From positions 1 to 64,000 of the forward strand of contig NZ_FRDM01000006.1 of the NCBI RefSeq assembly GCF_900143215.1: 64,000 nt of DNA, in the 5' to 3' direction. Source of the DNA: Geodermatophilus obscurus (GTDB lineage Bacteria; Actinomycetota; Actinomycetes; Mycobacteriales; Geodermatophilaceae). The position numbers were made by a program, and so were the translations under genes. The notes beneath the pieces are model-generated. The model was given only the letters and a program-made list of their open reading frames with translations. It had not been told where the DNA came from and made no database searches. Shown here one piece after another: positions 1 to 9,100 of the stretch (positions are counted from its first letter, which is position 1; every line of letters starts with the position of its first letter).

Positions 1-96
1 CGGCCGGACTCGGGCCTGATGTCCCGGCCGGACTCGGGCCTGATGTCCCGGCCGGACTCGGGCCTGATGTCCCGGCCGGACTCGGGCCTGATGTCA
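1..96. repeat. 24-bp tandem repeat, four copies at the window edge
   Basis: Four perfect head-to-tail copies of a 24-bp unit (CGGCCGGACTCGGGCCTGAT plus GTCC) start at base 1. Only the last base of copy four differs, and a degenerate fifth start (TGGCCGGATCC) follows. The array probably extends to the left of the window, so the copy number is a minimum. It lies upstream of the MFS gene. The unit length is a multiple of three, so the array stays open in frame, but I see no start signal or protein context that would make it coding. Confidence 0.9.
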
Positions 97-157
97 TGGC
101 CGGATCCTTGCACGTGTTGGCCGCCGGGCCACTGTCCGCCCGCGCGCGGCGTCCGCC

Positions 158-1489
158 ATGCTCTCCGTCGTGACGAGCACCGCCGCGCCGCGCACGCACC
201 GGGTCCACCCCGCCTGGTGGGTCGCCGGGGTGACCTTCCTGGCCCTGGTCGGCGCCGCGGCGTTCCGGGCGGTGCCCGGGGTGCTCATCGAGCCGTTGCG
301 CGCGGAGTTCGGCTGGTCGGTCACGACGATCTCCGCCGCGGTCGCGGTCAACATGGCGCTCTACGGGCTGACCGCGCCGTTCGCCGCCGCGCTGATGGAG
401 CGCTTCGGCATCCGCCGGGTCGTCGTGGCGGCGCTGCTGCTGACCGCGACCGGCAGCGGGCTCACCGTCTTCATGACCGCGAGCTGGCAGCTGGTGCTGC
501 TGTGGGGCTTCCTCGTGGGCCTCGGCACCGGGTCGATGGCGCTGTCGCTGGTCGCGACGGTGACCGGCCGCTGGTTCGTGGCCCGCCGCGGCCTGGTGTC
601 CGGGATCCTCACTGCCGGCGGGGCGACCGGGCAGCTGGTGTTCCTCCCGCTGGTCGCCTGGGCCGACGCGACCTGGGGCTGGCGGTCGGCGTCGCTGGGC
701 ACGACCGCGGCCGCGCTGGCCGTGGTCCCGCTGGTGCTGTGGCTGCTGCGCGACCGGCCGCGCGACGTCGGCGCCGTCCCCTACGGCGGAACGGCGGCCG
801 ACGACGTCGACCCGGTCCGCACCGGCGCGGCCCGGACGGCGGTGCGCGGGCTGGTGTCGGCCGTGCGCACGACGCCGTTCTGGCTGCTGGCCGGGGGTTT
901 CTTCATCTGCGGGCTGTCGACCAACGGGCTGGTCCAGCCGCACTTCATCCCGGCCGCGCACGACCACGGCATGCCGATCACCACCGCGGCCGGGCTGCTC
1001 GCCGTCGTCGGGGTCTTCGACATCGCCGGCACGGTGCTCTCGGGCTGGCTGACCGACCGCGTCGACCCGCGGCTGCTGCTGCTGGCCTACTACGGGCTGC
1101 GCGGCCTGTCGCTGTTCCTGCTGCCGACCCTGTTCGGGCCCGACCTGCACGTCAGCATGGTGGCGTTCATCGTGTTCTACGGCCTGGACTGGGTGGCCAC
1201 CGTGCCGCCGACGCTGGCGCTGTGTCGCGAGTTCTTCGGCCCGCGGGCGCCGGTGGTGTTCGGGTGGGTCTTCGCCTCGCACCAGGTGGGCTCGGCGTTC
1301 GCGGCCTTCGGGGGCGGCGTGATCCGCGACGTGACCGGTTCCTACGACCCCGCGTGGCTGGTGGCCGGGGCGCTCTGCATCGCCGCGGCGGCCATGTCGT
1401 TCCTGATCCCCCGCCGGCCGGCCGAGGTGGGGACGCCGGCGCTGCCGCCGGACCCCGAGGAGGCCGCGGCCGCCCAGGCCCACGGCTGA
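158..1489 (+). CDS. MFS transporter, monocarboxylate/oxalate-formate antiporter-like
   Basis: This is a 443-residue membrane protein with about 12 hydrophobic segments, the normal size for the major facilitator superfamily. The first helix follows a short basic N-terminus (about residues 15-40). The loop after TM2 carries MERFGIRRV, the position of the MFS A-motif, and a central hydrophilic loop at about 205-230 separates the two six-helix halves. The early segment FGWSVTTISAAVAVN resembles bacterial MCT/OxlT-like carriers of small organic acids; the substrate is inferred only. ATG 158 is used; GTG 170 is an in-frame alternative. The gene ends directly before the first dispersed hairpin element, which also lies at the end of the convergent small gene. 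Confidence 0.85.
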   Translation: MLSVVTSTAAPRTHRVHPAWWVAGVTFLALVGAAAFRAVPGVLIEPLRAEFGWSVTTISAAVAVNMALYGLTAPFAAALMERFGIRRVVVAALLLTATGSGLTVFMTASWQLVLLWGFLVGLGTGSMALSLVATVTGRWFVARRGLVSGILTAGGATGQLVFLPLVAWADATWGWRSASLGTTAAALAVVPLVLWLLRDRPRDVGAVPYGGTAADDVDPVRTGAARTAVRGLVSAVRTTPFWLLAGGFFICGLSTNGLVQPHFIPAAHDHGMPITTAAGLLAVVGVFDIAGTVLSGWLTDRVDPRLLLLAYYGLRGLSLFLLPTLFGPDLHVSMVAFIVFYGLDWVATVPPTLALCREFFGPRAPVVFGWVFASHQVGSAFAAFGGGVIRDVTGSYDPAWLVAGALCIAAAAMSFLIPRRPAEVGTPALPPDPEEAAAAQAHG

Positions 1490-1490
1490 G

Positions 1491-1546
1491 AGGAGGACCC
1501 CCTGCTCCCACTCACGAGCTCGCGGCGGGGCCCTGCAAGGAACCGA
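1491..1546. repeat. dispersed 3'-end hairpin element, copy 1
   Basis: This GC-rich element begins 2 nt after the MFS stop codon. It has AGGAGGACCCCCTGC on the left, a central CACGAGCTCGCGGCGGGG and CCCTGCAAGG on the right. The core matches the other copies at 9252, 18904 and 30814. It sits between two converging genes and supplies the last codons and stop of the minus-strand gene. A role as bidirectional terminator is inferred from position and dyad symmetry; there is no T-tract. Confidence 0.6.
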
Positions 1547-1838
1547 CCCTCTGCCGGCGCTCGGCCCAGCGCCGCTCGGCGGCCAGGCCCTCGGCGAAGC
1601 CACGGGCGTACCAGAGGGGAGCGTTGGCCTCCAGGCCGCTCGGCGGGTCGCCCGGCCGGGATCCCCAGAGCAGGCGCGCGAAGGCCGCGGGGTCGCGGCC
1701 CCGGCAGTACGTCGAGGGCGGGTCGAGCGCGCCGTGCGGCTCGAACCGCGCGGCGGCGTGGCCGTCCCTGCGGCCGAAGGCGGAGGCGGTCTCGAGCAGG
1801 GCCCAGTACGGCGGCTCGCGCAGGTGTCCGGTGTTCAC
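1512..1838 (-). CDS. hypothetical protein, 108 aa
   Basis: I do not recognise the family. Codon third positions are almost all G or C, which supports a real gene. The protein is soluble and aromatic-rich, with REPPYWALLETASAFGRRDG near the N-terminus and LWYARGFAEGLAAERRWAER near the C-terminus. GTG 1838 is chosen because codon bias weakens upstream, although the frame stays open to GTG 1931; no clear ribosome site is visible for either. The last ten residues (SLQGPAASS region) are encoded by the dispersed hairpin element at 1491-1546, so the C-terminal tail looks acquired. It follows the GMC oxidoreductase on the same strand after 118 bp. Confidence 0.5.
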   Translation of the reverse strand: MNTGHLREPPYWALLETASAFGRRDGHAAARFEPHGALDPPSTYCRGRDPAAFARLLWGSRPGDPPSGLEANAPLWYARGFAEGLAAERRWAERRQRVGSLQGPAASS

Positions 1839-1956
1839 GCCAGTCGGAGCACCGAGGCGGGCCGACGGATACACCGGGCGGGGAGTTCCCGGGTGCGGCT
1901 GGGCGGCCCCGAGCCGGTCCGCCCCGAGCACGTGGGTGCGGGCGCAGGGTCCTCGG

Positions 1957-3591
1957 TCAGGTGGTGCTGGTGAGGGTCGGGTCGACGGTGCGACCGGTGA
2001 TCAGGTCGGCCGCCCGCTCGGCGATCATGATCGTCGGCGCGTTGGTGTTGCCGCGCACGAGCGTCGGCATGACCGAGGCGTCGACCACCCGCAGCCCGTC
2101 GACGCCGTGCACCCGCAGGTGCGCGTCGACCACCGCGTGGTCGTCGGTGCCCATCCGGCACGAGGAGACCGGGTGGTACAGCGACTCGAGGCTGTCCCGC
2201 ACCGCCCGCCGCAGGCCGTCGCGGGTGCGCACCGTGCCGCCGGGGGACCACTCCTCGACCAGGACGTCGGCCAGCGGGCCGCAGCCGGCGATCTCCCGCG
2301 CCTTCTCCACGCCGCACACCAGCGCGTCGAGGTCGCGCTCGTCGGTGAGGTAGCCGGCGTCGATCGCCGGTGCCCACGTCGGGTCGGCCGAGCGCAGCCG
2401 CACCGAGCCGCGGGAGTGCACCCGGACGACGACGGCGGCGGCGGTGAACGCGTCGACGTCGGGGTCGACCCGCGCCTGCTGCCAGAACTTCACCGGCAGG
2501 AAATGGTACTGCAGGTCGGGCTGGGGCAGGTCCGGCCGGGAGCGGGTGAACAGCCCCGCCTCGGCCAGGTTGGAGGTCAGCGGGCCGCGGCGGGCACCGA
2601 ACCAGCGCGCGTAGCCCGACGGCGACTCCGCCCGGAACAGCGACTTCCCCGACCGGGTGTGCCAGACGACCGGCACCAGCGGGTGGTCCTGCAGCCCGCC
2701 GCCGACGCCGGGCAGGTCGCAGACGACGTCGACGCCGACCTCGCGCAGGTGCGCTCCCGGGCCGATGCCGGAGAGCATCAGCAGCTGCGGCGAGTTCACC
2801 GCGCCGCCGGCCAGCACGACCTCGGCCGCGGCGTGCGCGGTGCGCGTCTGCCCGCCCGACCGGTACTCGACGCCGGTGGCCCGCCCGCCGGACACCAGCA
2901 CCCGGGTGGTCAGCGCGCCGGTGCGCACGGTCAGGTTGGACCGGGCCGTCGCGGGGTGCAGGTAGGCGTCGGCGGCCGACCAGCGGCGGCCGCGACGCTG
3001 GGTGAGCTGGTAGAGGCCCACGCCCTCCTGGCCGGCGCCGTTGAAGTCGTCGTTGCGCGGGTACCCGGCCGCCACCGCGGCCTCCACGGCCGCCCGCGAC
3101 CAGGGGTGGGGGGAGCGCGGGTCCTCGACCCGCAGCGGGCCGCCGACGCCGTGGAAGCGGTCCGCGCCGCGGGCGTTGTCCTCCATCCGGCGGAACAGCG
3201 GCAGCACGTGCTCGTAGGACCACGAGCGGTCGCCGGTGAGCTCGGCCCACTCGTCGTAGTCGGCCGCGGCGCCGCGGACGTAGATCATCGCGTTGATCGA
3301 CGACGACCCGCCCAGCAGCTTGCCCCGCGGCCAGAACAGCCGCCGCCCGCCCAGGGCCGGCTGCGGCTCGGTCGTGTAGTTCCAGTCCCGCCGGGTGCGC
3401 CACGTCTTGTGCAGCGCCGCCGGGATCTGCACCTCCAGGACGTCGTCCGAGCCGCCCGCTTCCAGCACCAGCACCCGCAGCGACGGGTCCTCGCTCAACC
3501 GCCCGGCCAGCGCGCAGCCGGCCGAGCCCGCGCCGACGACGACGACGTCGAACTCCTCGGTGCCCACGTCTGCCGGGACCTGGACGGTCAC
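1957..3591 (-). CDS. GMC-family FAD oxidoreductase (choline/alcohol dehydrogenase-like)
   Basis: This 544-residue flavoprotein oxidises an alcohol to an aldehyde. The N-terminal FAD dinucleotide fold GAGSAG is at residues 20-25. The GMC signature region LLGGSSSINAMIYVRG follows at about 95-110, and the second signature AGGAVNSPQLLMLSGIG lies near 260. The C-terminal active-site block has HPVSSCRMG and GNTNAPTIMIAE, which hold the His/Asn pair. GTG 3591 overlaps the aldehyde dehydrogenase stop (GTGA), so the two are translationally coupled. The pair could do alcohol-aldehyde-acid oxidation, as in choline to betaine (BetA/BetB) or polyethylene glycol breakdown (PegA/PegC); the sequence does not decide which. 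Confidence 0.88.
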   Translation of the reverse strand: MTVQVPADVGTEEFDVVVVGAGSAGCALAGRLSEDPSLRVLVLEAGGSDDVLEVQIPAALHKTWRTRRDWNYTTEPQPALGGRRLFWPRGKLLGGSSSINAMIYVRGAAADYDEWAELTGDRSWSYEHVLPLFRRMEDNARGADRFHGVGGPLRVEDPRSPHPWSRAAVEAAVAAGYPRNDDFNGAGQEGVGLYQLTQRRGRRWSAADAYLHPATARSNLTVRTGALTTRVLVSGGRATGVEYRSGGQTRTAHAAAEVVLAGGAVNSPQLLMLSGIGPGAHLREVGVDVVCDLPGVGGGLQDHPLVPVVWHTRSGKSLFRAESPSGYARWFGARRGPLTSNLAEAGLFTRSRPDLPQPDLQYHFLPVKFWQQARVDPDVDAFTAAAVVVRVHSRGSVRLRSADPTWAPAIDAGYLTDERDLDALVCGVEKAREIAGCGPLADVLVEEWSPGGTVRTRDGLRRAVRDSLESLYHPVSSCRMGTDDHAVVDAHLRVHGVDGLRVVDASVMPTLVRGNTNAPTIMIAERAADLITGRTVDPTLTSTT

Positions 3592-5096
3592 CGGTGCCGC
3601 CCGTGGACCAGGCCCATGACACGGGCCAGCGCGTCGGCGGCCGCGGCCGGCCGGGTGAAGCTCATCAGGTCGACCGGCAGCCTGAAGCGCTGGCGGGTGA
3701 TGGCCTTGGCGCGGGTGAACTCGCGCAGCCCGTCCGCGCCGTGGATCCGGCCGAAGCCGCTCTCGCCCACGCCGCCGAAGGGCAGGGCCGGCACCGAGGC
3801 GAAGGTGAGCACCGAGTTCACCGACGTCATGCCGCTCTTCATCCGGCGGGCGAGGTCCATGGCGCGGGCCTTCGACCGGGAGAAGACCGCGCCGGCCAGG
3901 CCGTGCCCGTTCGCGTTGGTGCGCCGCAGCGCCTCCTCGGCGTCGCGCACCCGCGTGATGGTCAACGTCGGGCCGAAGGTCTCCTCGCACACGGCAGCCG
4001 AGGTCTCGGGGACGTCGAGCAGCACGGTCGGCGCGACCACGCGGCCCTCGACGGTCCCGCCGACCGCGATCCGGCCACCGGCGGCGACCGCGTCGTCCAG
4101 GTGCCGGCGGACGACGTCGGTCTGGGCGGCCATCGTCATCGGACCGTAGGCGGCGGCGTCGTCGGTGCCCGGCCGCAGCCCGCGGACCTTCTCGGTCACC
4201 TCGGCGACGAAGGCGTCGTAGACCCGCTCGGTGGCGTAGACCCGCTCGATGCCGATGCAGGTCTGCCCTCCGTTGCTCATCGCGCCCCACACCGCGGCGT
4301 CGGCCGCGGCGGCCACGTCGGCGTCGTCGTCGACGATCATCGCGTCCTTGCCGCCGAGCTCCATGAGCACCGGCGTGAGGGTCTCCGCGCAGGCCGCCAT
4401 GACCCTCCGGCCGGTGGGTGCCGAGCCGGTGAAGGCCAGCTTGCCCACGCCCGCGCGGCACAGCGCCGCGCCCGTCGCGCCGAGGCCGGTGACGACCGAG
4501 AAGGCGCCGGCGTCCGGCACGGCGGCCCGCCAGGCCTCGGCCAGCCACACGCCCACGGCAGGCGTGTGCTCCGAGGGCTTGAAGACGACGGCGTTGCCGG
4601 CAGCCAGCGCGTAGGCGATCGAGCCCATCGGCGTGAACACCGGGTAGTTCCACGGGCCGATCACGCCGACGACGCCGAGCGGCTGGTACTCCAGCCACGC
4701 CGCGTGGTTGGCCGCCAGCAGCCCCGGGCTCACCCGCCGCGGACCCAGCACCTTGCGGGCGTGCGCACCGGCCCAGGCCAGGTGGTCGATGGTGAGGGTG
4801 ATCTCGAAGATCGCGTCGGCGTGCGGCTTGCCGTTCTCCCGGTGCACCAGATCGGCCAGCTCGTGCACGCGGCGGGCCAGGTAGCCCTGGTATGCCGCCA
4901 GCCGCTCCCGGCGGCCGTCGAAGCCGAGGTCGGCCCACGCCGCGGCGGCGACGCGGGCGCGGTCCACGGCCGCGCGGACGTCCTCGGCGTCCTGCACGGG
5001 GAACACCCCCACGACCGCGCCCGAGGCGGGCGCGGTCGACTCGAACGTCTCGGCGGCGCCGCTCCCGGCGCCGTCCCTCTGCTCGGCGAGCGACAT
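3588..5096 (-). CDS. NAD(P)-dependent aldehyde dehydrogenase
   Basis: This 502-residue ALDH is of usual family length. It shows PWNYPVFTP (substrate/cofactor pocket, about 148-156), FTGSAPTGRRV (nucleotide-binding Gly motif, about 223), the general-base motif MELGGKDAM (about 245) and the catalytic Cys in NGGQTCIGIER (about 279). EETFGPTLTITRV follows near 370. It oxidises an aldehyde to the acid using NAD(P). The partner GMC oxidoreductase overlaps its stop codon and probably makes its substrate. ATG 5096 is the only good start, 46 bp downstream of the PPK2 gene on the same strand. The sequence looks more like a broad class than a dedicated betaine aldehyde dehydrogenase, so the substrate is open. 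Confidence 0.9.
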   Translation of the reverse strand: MSLAEQRDGAGSGAAETFESTAPASGAVVGVFPVQDAEDVRAAVDRARVAAAAWADLGFDGRRERLAAYQGYLARRVHELADLVHRENGKPHADAIFEITLTIDHLAWAGAHARKVLGPRRVSPGLLAANHAAWLEYQPLGVVGVIGPWNYPVFTPMGSIAYALAAGNAVVFKPSEHTPAVGVWLAEAWRAAVPDAGAFSVVTGLGATGAALCRAGVGKLAFTGSAPTGRRVMAACAETLTPVLMELGGKDAMIVDDDADVAAAADAAVWGAMSNGGQTCIGIERVYATERVYDAFVAEVTEKVRGLRPGTDDAAAYGPMTMAAQTDVVRRHLDDAVAAGGRIAVGGTVEGRVVAPTVLLDVPETSAAVCEETFGPTLTITRVRDAEEALRRTNANGHGLAGAVFSRSKARAMDLARRMKSGMTSVNSVLTFASVPALPFGGVGESGFGRIHGADGLREFTRAKAITRQRFRLPVDLMSFTRPAAAADALARVMGLVHGRHR

Positions 5097-5142
5097 GGGA
5101 GCGCAGGTTACCCGTGGGTAGCAACCATCGGCGGTGAGCCGC

Positions 5143-6075
5143 TCAGCCGGCCGCAGCCAGTTCCGCCCGCTCGAGCGCCTCGCGGTCGGACTCCAGCACG
5201 TCGGCCGCGGCCACGACGATGTTCGGGTCCGGCCGGCCGACGACCGCCTCGTCCTTGCCCTCGTAGGGCAGCGACCACAGCACGTGGCGCAGCGCCTCGA
5301 GCCGGGCCCGCTTCTTGTCGTTGCTCTTGATGACCGTCCACGGCGCGTGCTCGGTGTCGGTCGCCGTGAACATCGCCTCCTTGGCCGCGGTGTAGTCGTC
5401 CCAGCGGTCCAGCGAGGCGAGGTCGGTGGGGGAGAGCTTCCACTGCCGCACCGGGTCGATGCGCCGCACGATGAAGCGGGTCCGCTGCTCGCGCCGGGAC
5501 ACCGAGAACCAGAACTTGACCAGCCGGATGCCGCTGTCGACGAGCATCCGCTCGAAGTCCGGTGCCTGGCGCACGAAGCGCTCGTACTGCTCGTCGGTGC
5601 AGTAGCCCATCACCCGCTCGACGCCGGCGCGGTTGTACCAGGACCGGTCGAACAGCACGATCTCGCCGGCGGCGGGCAGGTGGGCCACGTAGCGCTGGAA
5701 GTACCACTGGGTCTGCTCGCGCTCCGAGGGCTTGTCCAGCGCGACGACCCGGGCGCCCCGGGGGTTCAGGTGTTCGGTGAAGCGCTTGATGGTGCCGCCC
5801 TTGCCGGCGGCGTCGCGCCCCTCGAAGAGGACGACCAGCTGCTGGCCGGTGTCCTTGACCCAGCCCTGCAGCCGCAGCAGCTGGATCTGCAGCCGGCGCT
5901 TCTCCCGCTCGTACTCCGACCGCGGCAGCCGCTGGTCGTAGGGATAGCCCTCCCGCCAGGTCTCGATCCGCTTGCCGTCCGGGCCGAAGAGCTCGCCGTC
6001 GTCGTCCCAGTCCTCGTCGGAGTCGTCGGCGGGGAGGGCCTGCAACCGGTACTGGGAGACGTCGATCTCGGACAC
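5143..6075 (-). CDS. ppk2: polyphosphate kinase 2 family protein (PPK2)
   Basis: This 310-residue cytosolic kinase transfers phosphate between polyphosphate and nucleotides. Walker A GRDAAGKGG is at residues 86-94, and Walker B in LFDRSWYNRAGVE has the key Asp at about 143. WYFQRYV, the lid basic residues (KFWFSVSRREQRTRF, about 185-200) and the C-terminal WKLSPTDLASLDRW match the short single-domain PPK2 class, which usually favours NDP phosphorylation. The acidic N-terminal segment DDSDEDWDDDGELF precedes the fold. The ATG at 6075 lies 41 bp from the divergent ATPase gene, so a short shared promoter region is likely. The aldehyde dehydrogenase follows after 46 bp and may be co-transcribed. 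Confidence 0.92.
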   Translation of the reverse strand: MSEIDVSQYRLQALPADDSDEDWDDDGELFGPDGKRIETWREGYPYDQRLPRSEYEREKRRLQIQLLRLQGWVKDTGQQLVVLFEGRDAAGKGGTIKRFTEHLNPRGARVVALDKPSEREQTQWYFQRYVAHLPAAGEIVLFDRSWYNRAGVERVMGYCTDEQYERFVRQAPDFERMLVDSGIRLVKFWFSVSRREQRTRFIVRRIDPVRQWKLSPTDLASLDRWDDYTAAKEAMFTATDTEHAPWTVIKSNDKKRARLEALRHVLWSLPYEGKDEAVVGRPDPNIVVAAADVLESDREALERAELAAAG

Positions 6076-6116
6076 GCACCGGGGGTACCCCTCCGCGCCG
6101 CTGCCATGCTGACGGC

Positions 6117-9100
6117 GTGGCCGACCCCTTCGATGCCTCGGGAGCCGACCTCTTCGACACCGCGGGAGCCGACCCCTTCGACACCGCGGGAGCCGACCCC
6201 TTCGACACCGCGGAGCTGCGACGGCGGGTGCTCGCCGCCTGGGCCGACTCCCCGGCCCGCTTCCGCGAGGACGCCAACGCCGAGGAGGACCTCGTCCGCG
6301 GCGGCTACCGCGACCGGTCGGTGGTGGAGCTGGCGCAGAACGCCGCCGACGCCGCCGCCCGGGCGGGGGTGGCAGGACGGCTGCGGCTGGAGCTGACCGG
6401 CGACGGCACCGGGGGAGAGGTGCTGCGGGCGGCGAACACCGGCGCGCCGCTCGACGCCGCCGGGGTGCAGGGCCTGGCCTCCCTGCGCGCCTCGGCCAAG
6501 CGCGACGAGCCGGGGTCGGTCGGCAGGTCCGGGGTCGCGGGCGGACCGCGGATCGAGCCGGTCGGCAGGTTCGGGGTCGGTTTCGCGGCCGTCCTCGCGG
6601 TCACCGACGAGCCGGCGGTGCACTCGACCACCGGCGGGGTCGCGTTCAGCGCCGGCCGCACCCGCGCCGAGGTCGCCGCCGTCCCCGCGCTGACCGAGGA
6701 GGTGGCCCGCCGGGACGGCGCGGTGCCGGTGCTGCGGCTGCCCTGGCCGGCCGGGGGGACGCCACCCGAGGGCTTCGCCACCGAGGTCGTGCTGCCGCTG
6801 CGCGCCGGGTCGCGGGCTGCCGTGCGCACCGCCCTGGAGGAGCTGACGCCCGAGTTGCTGCTGGCGCTGCCCGGGCTCGCCGCGGTCGACGTCGTCCTCG
6901 ACGGAACGGTGCGGTCGCTGTCGGTGCGCCGGCGTGGCACGGAGGCCGAGCTGACCGACGGCGAGCGGACGACGGTCTGGCGGGTGGAGCGGCGCGACGG
7001 CGAGCTGCCCGAGGCGCTGCTCGCCGGGCGGCCGGTCGAGGAGCGAGGACGCCGCGCCTGGACGCTGACCTGGGCGGTGCCGCTGGACGACGACGGGCGG
7101 CCGGCGCCCCTGCCGCTGCCGCAGCGGGTGCACGCACCGACGCCCAGCGACGAGCCGCTCACCCTGCCCGCCCGCCTGGTCGCGCCCTTTCCGCTGGGCC
7201 CCGACCGGCGGCACGTGCTGCCCGGGCCGGTCACCGACGCGCTGGTGGCCGAGGCGGCCGGTGCCTACGCCGACCTCCTCGCGGAGCTGACCGAGGGGGC
7301 GGGGAGGGACGGCGCGGTGCTGGCGCTGGTGCCGCGCACCGGGCTGGCCGGCGCCGAGCTGGACGCCGAGCTGTGCACCGCTGCGCTGGAGCGGCTGCGT
7401 GAGGCCGCGTGGCTGCCGGTGGCCGGGACCGAGCGCGACCGGCAACCGCCCGGCCGGGCCGCGGTGCTCGCCGAGCCGACCGAGGAGCGGGTGGCCGCGC
7501 TGACCGGCGTGCTCCCCGGCCTGCTGCCGGCGGGCTGGTCCGCCCGGACCGACCTCCCCGCGCTGGCCGCCCTCGGCGTGCGCCGGGTCGGCACCGCCGA
7601 GGCCGTGGAGGCGGTCCGCGGCGTCGCCCGGCCGCCGTCGTGGTGGGCGCAGCTGTACGCGGCCCTCGACGGCGCCGAGCGCGAGGAGCTGGCCGCGCTG
7701 CCGGTCCCGCTCGCCGACGGCCGCACCGCGCACGGCCCGGCGGGGGTGCTGCTGCCCGACGCGGAACTGCCGGTGGCGCGGCTGGGTCCGCTCGGGTTGC
7801 GGGTGGCCGACCCGGACGCGGTCGCCCCCGCCGCCGCCCGCCGGCTGCTGGAACGGCTCGGGGCGCGCCCGGCCACTGCCGCCGCGGTGCTCGCCGACCC
7901 GGAGGTGCGCGCGGCGGTCGAGGCCTCGGTCGACGCGGCCGACGACGGCTGGGATCCCGACCGGGACCCGGCCGCGTTCGCCGACGCCGTCCTGGCCCTG
8001 GTCGACGCGGCCGGGACCGGGCCGGGGGAGCTGCCCTGGCTCGCCGAGCTGGCGCTGCCCGACGCCGGCGGGGGCTGGGCGCCGGCCGGGGAGCTGGTGC
8101 TGCCCGGGTCCCGCTTCGCCGGCGTGCTGCTCGACGGCGCGCTGGGCACCCTGGCGCCCGAGCTGGACGCCGACCCGGACGTGCTGCGGGCGGTGGGCGT
8201 GCTCGACGGCTTCGCGCTGGTGCACGCCGAGGACCCCGACGAGCTCGACGTCGACGCGGCGCTGGACTGGGCCGACGCCGTCCTCGACCGGCTGCCCGCC
8301 GACGCGCCGGCTCCGTCCTGGCCGCCGCTGACCGCCGTCCGGGACCTCGAGCTGGTCGCCGACTGGGCCGGCGCGCTGCCGCTGCTGGCCGCGCTGCCGC
8401 CGGAGGCGTGGGCCGACGTCGTCCTCGGCGGCGTGCCGGTGCCGGGCTACCTGCGCTGGTGGCTGGGGACCCACCCGGTGCTCGGCGGACGGCGCCCGGA
8501 CCGGCTGCGGCACCCGGAGGCAGCCGAGTTGCAGGGACTGTACGAACCGGCCGACACCGCTCCGGCCCTGCTCGACCTGCTGCAGCCCCCGGCCTCGGTG
8601 GACGGCGTCCTGGCCGACGTCGACGGCGCGCTCGACCTGCTCGACCGGCTCGGCGACGACCGCCGCACCGTCTCGGCCGCGGTGCTGCGCACCGTGCACG
8701 CCCGGCTCGCCGCGGCACTCGACGGTGTCGACGTGGACCCGCCGGACCGGGTGCGCGTGGCCCCGGACCGCGTGGTGCCCGCCGCGGAGGCCGTCGTCCT
8801 CGACGCTCCGTGGTTCCTGCCCCTGGTCGACTCCGCACTCGTGCCCGCGGGCGGGGCGCCAGGACCGGTCGCCGACCTGCTGGACCTGCCGCTGGCCGGT
8901 GAGGTGGTGCGCGCCCGGGTGGAGAGCCACCCGGCGCGCACGGTGCGCTGGGCCGACGTCCCGGGGGCCGACCTGGCCGCCGCCCGGCTGGGGCTGGCGG
9001 AGCTGCCCGGCGAGGTCGCCGTCCATGAGCCGCTGCGGGCCGGTGGCCGGGTGGTGCCGTGGTGGCCGGGGAACGGGGTCGACCACGTCGACGGGACACC

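Noticed and set aside
1-96. CRISPR array
   Set aside because: Copies are directly head-to-tail with no spacers.
19-4149. A 1376-codon open frame on the plus strand
   Set aside because: It runs antisense to or out of frame with the MFS, GMC and ALDH genes, which have full motifs. Long empty frames are expected in DNA this GC-rich.
1957-5096. Firm call of betA/betB
   Set aside because: The GMC and ALDH families fit choline oxidation, but also other alcohols such as PEG; no betaine-specific gene is nearby.
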